The notes below the pieces were generated by a model. The model worked only from the letters and a program-made list of their open reading frames with translations, ran no database searches and had not been told where the DNA came from. DNA of 64,000 nucleotides from DATBVX01 sp963695985 (GTDB lineage: Bacteria; Pseudomonadota; Gammaproteobacteria; Steroidobacterales; Steroidobacteraceae). Location: the NCBI GenBank assembly GCA_963695985.1, contig CAVOIC010000005.1:117900-181899 (forward strand), given 5' to 3'. Made by a program: the position numbers and the translations under genes. The stretch's first letter is position 1, and every line of letters begins with the position of its first letter. Shown piece after piece: positions 47,628 to 57,053 of this stretch.

Positions 47628-49223
47628 TGGAAAGACTGTTGGAGGAATTCCGCGGCGCGTGGCGCTATCGCTGGATTGCGATGGTCGTGGCGTGGCTGGT
47701 GGCTATCGGCGGGCTGGGCCTTCGTCCTCCTGATGCCGGACACGTTCGAAGCCTCGGCCAGGGTGTTCGTCGACTCGCGCACGGCGTTGAGCCAGGTCAC
47801 GCAGGGCATCGCGGTGGAACCCAACATCGATACGCAGATACAGCGCGTGCGCCAGGCCCTGATCGGCGGTCCGCAGATCGAGAAGGTCGCTCGCGAGGTC
47901 TTTCCGGATTTTTCGACGGTGACGCCGGAAGCACGCCAGCGGGTGGTGGCAAAGCTTCGCGAGCGGATCACGATTACCGGTAGCGCGGCCCGGGACAATC
48001 CAACCGCCGGCGTTTACACGATTACCTATGCGGGCGAGGACCGCGAGCGCAGCGTTCACATCGTGGACCGTCTCCTCAACACGTTTGTCGAGAGCTCGCT
48101 CGGCGGCAATCGTGCCGGCTCGCAACAGGCACAGAAATTTCTGACCGAGCAGATCGCGGACTACGAGCGTCGCTTGTCGGCGGCCGAGGAACGCCTCGCG
48201 GACTTCAAGCGACAGAATGTCGGCCTGATGCCCGGCGCGCAGGGCGACTACTTTTCGAGACTGCAAGGCGAAATGGCCGCTCTCGACAAGGCCCGCGCCT
48301 CTTATGCGATCGCGGTGCGCAGGCGCGAGGAGCTGCAAAGTCAGCTCACCGGCGAGCAGCCATTCCTCAATGGAGCGGGCGCGGCTGCCACGGCGAGACC
48401 CGGCACGACGACACCAGGGGCACCTGGAAACGATACCGCCTCCAGAATTCGAGAGACACAGGCACGATTGGATGAGCTCCTGTTGCGCTTCACCGAGAAG
48501 CACCCGGATGTCATCGCCTTGCGCGAGACCCTGGCGGATCTCAAGGCACGCCAGCAGGCGGAGATCGACGCGGTGAAGCGCGGTGATCCTGGCGCGGCTG
48601 CGAGGCTCGGCCTGGATTCGAACCCGGTGTATCAGAGCATTCAGTTGCAGCTCAATCAGACGGAAGTGGAAATCGCGGCGCTCAGCGGTGAAATTGCGGA
48701 TCACCAGAACAAGATTGCGAGCCTCAAGCAACTCGTGAATACAGCGCCGGAAGTCGAGGCGGAATTTGCCCGGCTCAATCGCGACTACGACGTGACCCAA
48801 AAGAAGTATCAGGCGCTGGTGGAGCAGCTCGAGCGGACCAGATTGTCGGAGCAGGCCAATGAGACCGGCATCTTTCGCTTCGACATCATCGATCCACCGT
48901 CGGCCAGCTTCGTCCCGGTCGCGCCGAATCGTCCTCGCCTCATCATCTCGGTGCTGTTTGCGGCGCTCGCAGCCGGTGGAGGGCTGGCCTATCTGCTGCA
49001 TCAGCTCAAGCCGGTGTTCAGTTCCACGCGCCAGTTGGGCGAGATTACGGGTCTTCCGGTGCTCGGCCTGGTCAACATGATCTTTCTGGGCCGGTACCAG
49101 GCGGTGGCCCGCCGTGGCGCCTTCGTCTACGCGGCCATCGCCGTTCTGCTGGTCGTCGCCACAGCACTGATGCTGGTGATCCAAAGCGATGCCACGCGGA
49201 TGCTCAGAGGCTTGATCAGCTGA
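47615..49223 (+). CDS. XrtA-associated chain-length determinant protein, frame change near 47710
   Basis: This Wzz/GumC-like inner-membrane protein has about 535 residues. The N-terminal helix is broken by one base near 47710: MVVAWLVAIGG in one frame continues as WAFVLLMPDTFEASARVFVDS in the next. A long periplasmic coiled-coil follows (QQAQKFLTEQIADYERRLSAAEERLADFK, then TQKKYQALVEQLERTRLSEQA). The C-terminus has two membrane helices and IDPPSASFVPVAPNRPRLI, the proline-rich signature before the last helix. ATG 47615 or ATG 47627 could start it. It controls polymer length together with the adjacent kinase. Confidence 0.88.
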
Positions 49224-49248
49224 GCGCCGACAAACAGAAAGCGCACAA

Positions 49249-50143
49249 ATGAGCGTCATCGAAAAGGCAATCAAGAAGCTGCAATCCGCTCGCGACGGCG
49301 CACGGCCCGGCGCGGTTGCTCCTATCAGCTACGGCACGCTTGTGGGCGGCGCCGCCGCTCGTCGGCTGGACAGCGCGTCCGTGAGCGCCACCGTACCCGC
49401 GCGCCGCATCATGATCGATCAAAACGCCCTGCGCGCTGCGGGACTGTTGCCGCCGGAACAGCAGGATAAGGCCCTTGCCGAGCAATATCGGCGCATCAAG
49501 CGGCCGCTGATTGCGAGCGCACTCGGTCGCGGCACACAGCGTCTTGCGCACGGGAATCTGATCATGCTGGCGAGCGCCATGCCCGGTGAGGGCAAGACGT
49601 TCACGTCGCTGAACCTCGCTTTCAGCATGACCCTGGAAGAGGACACCCGGGTGCTTCTGGTCGATGCGGACGTGGCGAAGCCACATATCAGCAAGCTGCT
49701 GGGCGTGGAGTCAGAGCCCGGCCTGCTCGATGCCCTGCGAGACGCAAAGCTGGATGTGGAATCGCTGATCCTGCAGACCGACGTCCCCGGGTTGTCCGTG
49801 CTGCCGGCGGGTAAGCAGTCGGAAAACGCCACGGAACTTCTCGCCAGCGTCCGGATGGAGGACCTCTTCTCTCGCATGAGCGAACGCGATCCGCTTCGCA
49901 TCGTGCTCTTCGACTCACCGCCCCTGTTGCTCACCACGGAGTCGCTCGCCCTGGCCCAGGCGCTGGGACAGATCGTCCTGGTGGTGTGTGCCGAAAAGAC
50001 GCCTCAGAAGGTCGTCCTCGATGCGCTCGGCTCGCTTGGCCAGGCCAAGCCAATTTCGCTCGTGCTCAATCAGAGCGTGAGGACAGCCTCATTCCGGCTA
50101 CTACTACAAGTACCACGATGCTTCAGGATCCGGCGTTTCGTAG
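49249..50143 (+). CDS. XrtA-associated tyrosine autokinase, frame change near 50081
   Basis: This cytoplasmic BY-kinase has about 298 residues. Walker A is SAMPGEGKTFTSLNLA, Walker A' is VLLVDADVAKPH and Walker B is IVLFDSPPLLLT. The N-terminal VIEKAIKKLQSAR is typical of the PEP-CTERM-associated form. Near the end a frame change near 50081 restores a tyrosine-rich tail (SGYYYKYHDASGS) with a stop at 50141-50143; such tails are the autophosphorylation sites. It pairs with the chain-length protein encoded just upstream to control polymerisation and export. Confidence 0.9.
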
Positions 50144-51498
50144 CAGGTCGAGAAAGGCATCGCTCCCGTTGCTGGGCCGTTTCGCGCTCGGACTGGCGCT
50201 GAGCGCTGCAGTCCCCGTCCTGGCGCGGGCTCAGGCGAACACTGACGAGCCTGTGAGTACAGCGAGAGCAACGAGCACTGTGCTCGACATGACTCTTGGC
50301 GCCACGCGCTCGGACAACGTGCGTCGTACCGCCGACAACGAAGTAGAAGACACGCTCGCAACGGTCGGCCTGGTTGCCGATGTGAGGCGCGAACGGCACC
50401 CGGCTCGACTATTCGCTCAAGTCTGATATCGCATGGACCGAGTACCTGGATGACAGCTATGACGGCCTGCCCATCGGCTACCTGGACGGGCTTCTTGGAA
50501 TCGGGTCCGAGCGCTTCCGCTGGAACTTCCAGGACACCTTCGACCAGGCGATCGTCGACCCCTTCCTGCCCTTTACTCCGGACAATCTGCAGTCGGTCAA
50601 TTACTTCACGACGGGCCCACAGCTCGATCTGTTGTTGACGTCAGCGACGCACCTTACGCTGCGCGCCGATTACTCAGTCGTCACGTCGAACTCCGACTCA
50701 CCGCAGTTTACGGATCTCGACAGCACGCGCTATTCAGGATCGCTGATGTTGACGCGGGACATCTCGAACATCTCGAGCGCCTATCTTTCAGCCGATGCGC
50801 AGCACATTGACTACGATGATCCGGCGAACGCCGACTACAACCGCCAGGCGTTCTACCTGGGCTACCGTGGCAACGGAAGCCGCACCACCCTGCACGCGGC
50901 CGTCGGCTACGTCGAGATCGGCGGCGACAGCGACACATCAGGCGGGTGGGTAGGGCGCTTCGAACTGGGGCGGCGTGTGTCACCGGCCTCAACGATCTCA
51001 GTCTATGCGTCACGGGATATCAGTGACGCGACGAACATGTTTCGCTCCGGACCCGATCGACGCACGCCAATCCAGTCGTCGACGAAAATCGCGACGACAG
51101 ACGTCTTCGTCAGTGAGACGATCGGGGCAGGTTGGGCCTTTCAGATGGCCCACACTGGTTTTTCGCTTGGCGCCTCGGCGTCGAAAGAGGAGCACGACGC
51201 GGACCCTACGCTCGATCGCACCATCAAAGGCGCGAATGCGAGCTTCTCGCGTCTCATGACGCCCTTTCTCAGCCTCAGCCTCGCGGCGAGTTATCGTCGC
51301 GAGGACTATGACACGACGTCCTTCGATAACGAGATCGTCGAGGCGTCGGCGGGGTTGAGCTGGAGAATGGGTCGCCGGGTTGCACTCTCCTTGCTCTACG
51401 ATCGCTTCGATCAGAATAGCACCGACGACTCGGCCACCTTCACTGAAAACCGCGCCGGCCTGAATCTCGTCTATCACTTCGCTGCGCAAGCGCAATGA
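50118..51498 (+). CDS. PEP-CTERM-associated outer-membrane beta-barrel protein, frame change near 50393
   Basis: This protein has about 460 residues and starts at ATG 50118 inside the kinase tail. It has a signal peptide (FALGLALSAAVPVLARAQA). One frame change near 50393 connects VADVRRE to GTRLDYSLKSDIAWTEYLDD. The rest is rich in alternating hydrophobic beta strands (RTTLHAAVGYVEIGG, STISVYASRDISD). The end is a typical outer-membrane terminal strand (AGLNLVYHFAAQAQ). It matches the uncharacterised TIGR03016-type proteins of XrtA loci and could be the outer-membrane pore of the export machine. Function is inferred from location. Confidence 0.82.
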
Positions 51499-52673
51499 TC
51501 GCGCGGCGATCGGTCCCTATGCTGGCGACGCTGTTCTGGGTCCTGCTGATTGTCGGTATCTACCCGTACCTGATTTACCCGTTGTTGGCAGGCACTCATT
51601 GGTCGGCTGCGCAACAGGACGGTGCGTCAGCGCGACGACTATCTGCCAACGGTTACCGTGATCACCGCCGCCTTCAATGAGGCTGGCCATATCGAGGGCA
51701 CCGTCAGGAACAAGCTTACGCAGGACTATCCCGCGGACAGACTGGACATGATCGTGGTCTCCGATGCCTCGGACGATGGCACGGACGAAATCGTGAGCAA
51801 GCTCGCCCGCTGAGGAGTCCACGCGTTCGACTGCTGCGACAGGAGCCGCGCCAGGGAAAGACCAGCGGACTGAACCTGGCGATGCGGAACGCGAGCGGCG
51901 AGATCATCGTGTTCGCCGATGCGAACTCGATCTACCGGCCCGACGCTGTGCGCATGCTGGTTCGAAATTTTGCAGATCCGGCAGTCGGCTATGTCACGGG
52001 CCGCATGCTGTATGTCAATCCGGACAATTCGCTCGTCGGAGACGGCTGCACCGCGTACATGCGCCTTGAAAACCGGCTGCGCGTCGCCGAGACGCGGATC
52101 GGCTCGGTTGTCGGCGTCGACGGCGGTATCGATGCAGTGCGCAGGGCGCTGTATCGCCCGATGAGGCCCGACCAGCTGCCGGACTTCGTACTGCCTCTGA
52201 GCGTCGTGCAGCAGGGCGCGCGGGTCATCTACGAGGCGGGAGCGGTGCTCACCGAAGAAACCCTGACGTCAGAGGCGGCGGAGCATCGCATGAGAGTCAG
52301 GGTGGCGCTTCGCGCCCTGTGGGCACTTTGGGACATGCGAGCCCTGTTAAACCCGTTTCGGTACGGACTCTTCAGCTGGCAGTTGTTATCGCACAAGGTG
52401 CTGCGTTATCTGAGCTTCGTGCCGCTCGCGCTTGCGGCGCTCTGCAATTGGTTCCTGCTGCCACAAGGAATGATCTACCAGGTCGGCGCGGTCGCCCAGT
52501 GCATATTCGCGCTGCTGGTGCTGTCTGCCAGTCGCTCATCGGGGCCACTCGCAGCATGGGGACCCGTTCGATACTGCCATTACTTCTTCCTGTTGAATTG
52601 GGCATCCGCAGTCGCGCTCGGCCGATTCCTGCAGGGCGATAAGCAGGTAGTGTGGCAACCCCGAGTCGGCTGA
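51495..52673 (+). CDS. Family 2 glycosyltransferase of the XrtA locus, two frame changes
   Basis: This membrane-linked GT-A glycosyltransferase has about 390 residues. The N-terminal membrane helix is LATLFWVLLIVGIYPYLIYPLLAG. After a frame change near 51615 the GT2 start TVTVITAAFNEAGHIEGTV appears, with IVVSDASDDGTDEIV. A second change near 51808 restores LRQEPRQGKTSGLNLAMRNA and the metal-binding IIVFADANSIY. DGGIDAVRRALYRPM and C-terminal membrane helices follow. It probably elongates the exopolysaccharide at the inner membrane. It overlaps the previous gene by four bases and the next by one. Confidence 0.85.
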
Positions 52674-53869
52674 TGAGCCGCAAGGTCAGGATTCTCTTCA
52701 TCCTTGATCAGTTCCCGGGGCCCACGGCAGGTACCGAGGGGCAGTTCTGGCTTCTGTTCCAGGGTCTTGACCGCGAGCGCTTCGACCCGGCGATCTTGCT
52801 GCTGCGCTCCTCGGCATTTCTCGAGACGGTCGCTGGCGACGCGCCGGTCAAAGTGCTCGATGTCCAGCGTTTGCGCTCGCCGCGTAGCCTCTGGCGCATC
52901 CTTAAGGCGGTGATATGGGCCCGGCGCAACAACTACGATGTCGCCCATATCTTCTTCAACGACAGCTCGCTCGTATTCCCACCGCTGCTCAAGCTCGCCG
53001 GCATCAGAGTCATCGTGTCACGCCGGGACCTGGGCTTTTGGTACACGCCAGGGCAGCTTCGCATTCTGCGGTGGAACCGCCGGTACGTGGACTGGATCGT
53101 CGCCAACTGCAAGGCTGTAAGAGAGGTAGTTTGCCAGGCCGAGCACTACGACCCGTCGCACGTGCAGGTCATCTATAACGGTTTGGTGCGTCATCCGCTT
53201 GGGCTGGATCGCGCCGCTACGCGACACTCTCTCGGCATCGAAGCACAGGCCCAGGTGCTCGTGGTCGTAGCAAACCTTCGCCCATTGAAGCGCATCGACG
53301 ACGCAATTCGTGCGTTGTCGCTCGTCAGGCAGCGCCATCCGGCTGCCGTGCTGGTCATAGTAGGGGAGGATCGGCCTTACGAAGGCGGGCCTTCACTGCG
53401 CGCCGGTCTGGAGTCTCTGGCCGACTCTTTGGCCGTGCGGGATGCAGTGCGCTTCGTCGGCCCACTGGCGGATCCTATGCCCGCCATTGTGAGTGCCGAT
53501 GTCTGTCTGCTCGTCTCGGAGACCGAAGGCTTGTCGAATTCGATCATCGAATACATGGTGGCCGCGCGGCCGGTCGTGTGCACGAATGTCGGCGGCAATG
53601 CGGAACTTGTCGCTGACGGAGCAAACTGGGCATCTCGCGACGGTGGGCGACATGAAGCAATTGGCAGCCTCGATTGTCCAGCTCCTGCAGAATAGGCAGC
53701 AGGCGCACGCCTTTGGAGAAGAGGGGCGAAGGCGCGCGCTCGAGTTGTTTTGCGACCAGCGGCCATGGTGGGGCGGCACATGAACCTGTACGCGGGGATG
53801 GCGTTGGCCAATGAGGCATGCGTGAGCTATCGGTTGCCGCTGGATCGATTGGTCCGAATGGTTGAGTGA
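52673..53869 (+). CDS. GT4-family glycosyltransferase of the XrtA locus, two frame changes near the end
   Basis: This GT-B glycosyltransferase has about 398 residues. The start is ATG 52673, overlapping the previous stop (TGATG). KVRILFILDQFPGPTAGTEGQFW begins the N-terminal domain and VANLRPLKRIDDAIRAL the C-terminal one. The donor site SETEGLSNSIIEYMVAARPVV contains the conserved glutamate pair. Frame changes near 53630 and 53765 join ELVADGANG, TVGDMKQLAASIVQLLQ and VGRHMNLYAGMAL, ending at TGA 53867-53869. Sugar specificity is unknown. The next gene overlaps it by eight bases. Confidence 0.83.
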
Positions 53870-54491
53870 CCGCAGCCGCCACGACGACCTGCTGAGCCGT
53901 TCCGGGGCGGATGCCATCTTCAGCTCGAGCCACTGGCTCGGTGCATGGTGGAACGTCTTCGGCGATTTGAACGCGGCGCGGCCGCGAACGGCCGCTGCAT
54001 TCGTCGGCGATTCACTGGTCGCCTTTCTTCCAGTCGCGATCCGCGAGCGCCGGCTGCGCGGCGCATTGCGCATCACGAGTCTTCAACCGCTGGGGGCAGG
54101 CTGGCGGGAGTCGGACGTGGCGTTGTCCGAATACCTCGGCCCGGTCGTCGATGCGCAGGCCGGCGTCGGAGCAGTCGACGCGCTGCTGAGATTCATCTTG
54201 CAGGAAGTGCGTACCGACGAGGTCGTGTTCCCGCACGCCGATCTGACAAAGCCGTGGCTGGCGGTGCTCGAGCGCGTCGCCGCGGAGCACGGCTTCCACT
54301 TTCGGATCGCGGACCGCGTGAGCGCCTACCGCGTCGATCTCACCTACGGCTTCGCGCATTACATCGCGCTGCTGTCGGCGAATTCGCGTCGTAAGCTTAT
54401 CGCGCAGCGACGCAAGCTCGAAGCGCTAGGAGACGTGTCGCTGCACACGTATGCCGCGGACGAGCTCGACGCCGGCATCGAGGCGCTGACT
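53862..54491 (+). pseudogene. FemAB/GNAT-like acyltransferase of the XrtA locus, cut at its 3' side
   Basis: About 210 residues of a FemAB/CelD-like acetyltransferase are present, with HWLGAWWNVFGDL, AAFVGDSLVAFLPVAIRERR and LLSANSRRKLIAQRRKLEALG. Similarity stops abruptly around codon 210 after DAGIEALT. The rest of the frame (LTPPALGSPGGGAAP onward) is low-complexity and reads through unrelated DNA. A full member needs about 150 more residues, including the second acyltransferase fold. The start overlaps the preceding glycosyltransferase. The break coincides with the change in base composition, so the 3' part is either lost or lies elsewhere in the genome. Confidence 0.75.
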
Positions 54492-54530
54492 CCTCAGCTG
54501 ACGCCGCCCGCTCTGGGCTCACCGGGAGGG

Positions 54531-54546
54531 GGAGCGGCGCCGCTCC
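54531..54546. repeat. 16-base perfect palindrome next to the junction
   Basis: GGAGCGGCGCCGCTCC reads the same on both strands and has no T tract beside it. It lies about 75 bases after the stop of the leftward PhnD-like gene and 40 bases right of the composition break. Confidence 0.5.
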
Positions 54547-54619
54547 GGTCCACGGCCTTCGGCCTGTGGCCCCAGACCCCCGTCACCGCATTTGATCAGC
54601 CGCCGGGGTTCGCGGCCTC

Positions 54620-55423
54620 TCAGCGCAGCGTGAGGAAGCCGGCCGCCTCGGCCCGCCGGGCCATCTCGCGGATCGGGTCGTAGTCGGCGTCCCGCACGGG
54701 CACGAAGCCGGCCATCCGGCCCGCCGCGAGGACGGCGCGGCCCTCGGGGTCCGCCGACATCCCGAGGAAGAGCTCCCGGAGGCGTGCCTTCCGCGACGGG
54801 TCGAGCCCGCGGGCCACGACGACCGGGGGAATGGGGCTCGGCCCGATCACGGCGACGGTGCGGAGACCCGTCACGAGCTCCGGTCGCCGGGCCGTCTCGG
54901 TCTCCAGCACCGTGCTGTCGATGCCGGACGCGTCGATCGAGCCGTCCAGGACCATCTGGATCGAGCGCTGATGCGCGCCCGAGGCGACCACCCGGCCGAG
55001 GTACCCGGTTGTTTCCCCGAGAGCGAGCAGGTGGTGCCGCACCACGTTGTACCCGGAGTGGGAGCCCTCGTCGTTGTAGGCCCAGACGCGGCCGCGGAGG
55101 TCTGCGAAAGTCCGCGCCGGATGGTCTCGCCGGACGACCACGTCGGTGAAGTACACCGGCGCCCCGCCGTAGCGAGAGGCCGCCATCACGGGTGCGCACA
55201 GGAGCTCGATCGGGCGGTCCGGACGGTCGTGCTTCTGAGAATACGGAAGCCCGCAGATGAACGCGACCTCGATGTCGCCCCCGTCGAGCCGGCGATGCTG
55301 CTCCTCCAGCGGGACGCCGGCCAGGAGCTCGACCGGGCCGTCCAGACGGCCGGCCAGGTAGCTGGCGATCCGCTCGTACATGGGCTGTGCGTTGGCGGCG
55401 AGGAAGGACGCCAAGCGGAGCAT
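54620..55423 (-). CDS. PhnD/SsuA-like substrate-binding protein
   Basis: This 267-residue periplasmic-binding-fold protein is of the phosphate/phosphonate-binding PhnD type. Landmarks are FADLRGRVWAYNDEGSHSGYNV, QRSIQMVLDGSIDASGIDSTV and the N-terminal VPLEEQHRRLDGGDIEVAFICGLPY. No signal peptide is seen at the N-terminus (MLRLASFLAANAQPM). The gene may start earlier, or the protein may be cytosolic. No permease or ATPase genes follow, so ABC transport cannot be supported from this window. The ligand is unknown. Confidence 0.8.
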   Translation of the reverse strand: MLRLASFLAANAQPMYERIASYLAGRLDGPVELLAGVPLEEQHRRLDGGDIEVAFICGLPYSQKHDRPDRPIELLCAPVMAASRYGGAPVYFTDVVVRRDHPARTFADLRGRVWAYNDEGSHSGYNVVRHHLLALGETTGYLGRVVASGAHQRSIQMVLDGSIDASGIDSTVLETETARRPELVTGLRTVAVIGPSPIPPVVVARGLDPSRKARLRELFLGMSADPEGRAVLAAGRMAGFVPVRDADYDPIREMARRAEAAGFLTLR

Positions 55424-55494
55424 CGTGTCATTCTATGGCATGGCGATGGCATGGCGCGCCGGCAGCCCGTTGACAAGGTCCGCCAGGGCCGGGA

Positions 55495-56145
55495 ATGATC
55501 GGCGCGACGGAGGACGCCGTGGACGACTGTGTGCGTCTGGCGCGGCGTGAGACCGCAGCCGGCCGTGGGTTTACGGACCCCGCCTGGACGGCCCGGGATC
55601 TGGGGGCGGTGCGGCTGATGCTGGAGGAAATCCGCCGCCGGGCGGCTGGCGCGGCGACCCTGCCGGCGGGCCCGCGGCCGCTCGTGCTCGAGAGGCGCGA
55701 GGCAGGCGGGCGCGTGCACCGGGCGATCGTCTGCGACGAGCGGCGGCTGGGAGACGGTCGGGACCTCACCTGGGTCGGCTTCTTCGGGGTCAAGCGTCGG
55801 GACGTCGATCCCGCCCCGCTCACCATCCGGGACGACGAGCTCATTCGGGAGTTCCCCGACCATCCGGGCATCCTGAGCTACAGCTCGCTCGCGCTCGCCG
55901 ACGGGGACTGGGCCAACCTCATCCTGCTGGACGGGGACGAAGCCGGCGAGCACTGGCGGGTCAGCGAACGTCACGCCCACGCGGCGCGGGAGCTCGCGCC
56001 CCGCCACTACACCGACGTGCGGCTCCACCAGGGCATCCTGCCGGGGGGCGTCCGCGCCAGGGGGGAGCCGATCCTGCGCCGGACGAAGTACTACGACTAC
56101 CGCGACGCCGTCACCTGGCGCGCGGAGCGCGAGTGGCCGCTCTGA
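55495..56145 (+). CDS. Conserved-looking hypothetical protein, 216 residues
   Basis: I do not recognise a family. The protein is rich in R, D and W. It begins with GATEDAVDDCVRLARRETAAG and has a well-formed centre (RAIVCDERRLGDGRDLTWVGFFG). No membrane segment or signal peptide is present. The ending KYYDYRDAVTWRAEREWPL suggests a folded globular protein. It shares direction with the deaminase 16 bases further on, so the two may be one operon. Confidence 0.55.
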   Translation: MIGATEDAVDDCVRLARRETAAGRGFTDPAWTARDLGAVRLMLEEIRRRAAGAATLPAGPRPLVLERREAGGRVHRAIVCDERRLGDGRDLTWVGFFGVKRRDVDPAPLTIRDDELIREFPDHPGILSYSSLALADGDWANLILLDGDEAGEHWRVSERHAHAARELAPRHYTDVRLHQGILPGGVRARGEPILRRTKYYDYRDAVTWRAEREWPL

Positions 56146-56161
56146 CGAGGGGGCGGGGGCG

Positions 56162-56698
56162 GTGAGCGCCGGGATGAGCCCGGCGCGAGAGCGACAGGAC
56201 GCGATCTTCATGACGCGCGCCCTCGAGCTGGCCGAGGCGGCCGTCCTCCGGGGACAGACGCCGTTCGGGGCGGTGGTCGTGGATCGGGACGGGCGGCTGG
56301 TCGGCGAGGGCCACAACACGGTGCGCGCCGACCGCGATCCGGCGGCCCACGGGGAGATCGTCGCCATCCGCGACGCGTGGCGCCGCCTGGGCGCGTGGCA
56401 ACGGCTGGCGGGCGGCAGTCTCTACAGCAGCTGCGAGCCGTGCCTCCTCTGCTCCTTCGTCATCACGCAGATCGGCCTCGGCCGCGTGGTGTTCGCGGCG
56501 CGGGGGAGGGACGTGCCCACCTACAAGCCGCTGCTCGGGGCGGATCTGGCAACCGCGGCCGCGTGGGTGAACGCCCAACCCGACTGGACGCCGCTCGAAG
56601 TCGTGGGCGATTTCATGCGCGCCCGCGCGCTCGAGATCCTCGCCGCATTTCCCTGGGACCAGGCCCGGTCGCGCGCCCCCGTGGATCAGTCGGGGTAG
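56162..56698 (+). CDS. Cytidine/deoxycytidylate-deaminase-fold nucleoside deaminase
   Basis: This 178-residue zinc deaminase is of the TadA/guanine-deaminase-like family. The zinc-binding and catalytic motifs are DPAAHGEIVAIRDA (usually HAE; here HGE, with the catalytic glutamate kept) and SSCEPCLLCSFVITQIG (PCxxC). The N-terminal region has FMTRALELAEAAVLRGQTPFGAVVV and later VVFAARGRDV. GTG 56162 is used as start. The substrate (guanine, cytosine, or another base) is not decided by the sequence. The gene follows the hypothetical gene at 55495 on the same strand. Confidence 0.85.
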   Translation: MSAGMSPARERQDAIFMTRALELAEAAVLRGQTPFGAVVVDRDGRLVGEGHNTVRADRDPAAHGEIVAIRDAWRRLGAWQRLAGGSLYSSCEPCLLCSFVITQIGLGRVVFAARGRDVPTYKPLLGADLATAAAWVNAQPDWTPLEVVGDFMRARALEILAAFPWDQARSRAPVDQSG

Positions 56699-56708
56699 CC
56701 GACCCGCC

Positions 56709-56887
56709 TCAGCGGGCGGCTTCCGCGTGCGGCGCCCGGCCGCGCTCGTCCAGGACCTCGCGCAGCTTCCGGACCAGGGTGTCGAGGCCGATCGGCTTCG
56801 GCAGGAACTCGATGCCCTCGTCCAACATCCGGGCCGACTGGCCCCGGGGCAACGCGGCTACCGTTAGAGCGCGCGTCAGGCCGGGAT
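56709..56887 (-). pseudogene. C-terminal fragment of a response-regulator receiver domain
   Basis: Read leftwards from about 56887, one frame gives MLDEGIEFLPKPIGLDTLVR and then KLREVLDERG before a stop at 56709-56711. The FLPKPI block with the conserved lysine and proline and the following helix are typical of the end of receiver domains, for example the tail of hybrid histidine kinases. A stop codon lies just upstream, so only about 55 residues remain. It is transcribed towards the deaminase gene. Confidence 0.5.
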
Positions 56888-57053
56888 CCCGTCACCCTCA
56901 CTTGATGGGGCCGAACGGCGGGGCTAGAGTGGCGTCCGTGCGCGTGTAGCCCGGCGGCACGCCGCCGCCCCGACCGGGGCGACGCCCCGGCGTTTGAGCG
57001 GGTCCCGGCGCAGACGGCGGGGGTCCGCGTGTCCCCAGTCCAGGAGGGTTCTG

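Noticed and set aside
47703..49274. A 523-codon open frame on the minus strand
   Set aside because: It is antisense to the chain-length determinant gene and produced by high GC and codon bias.
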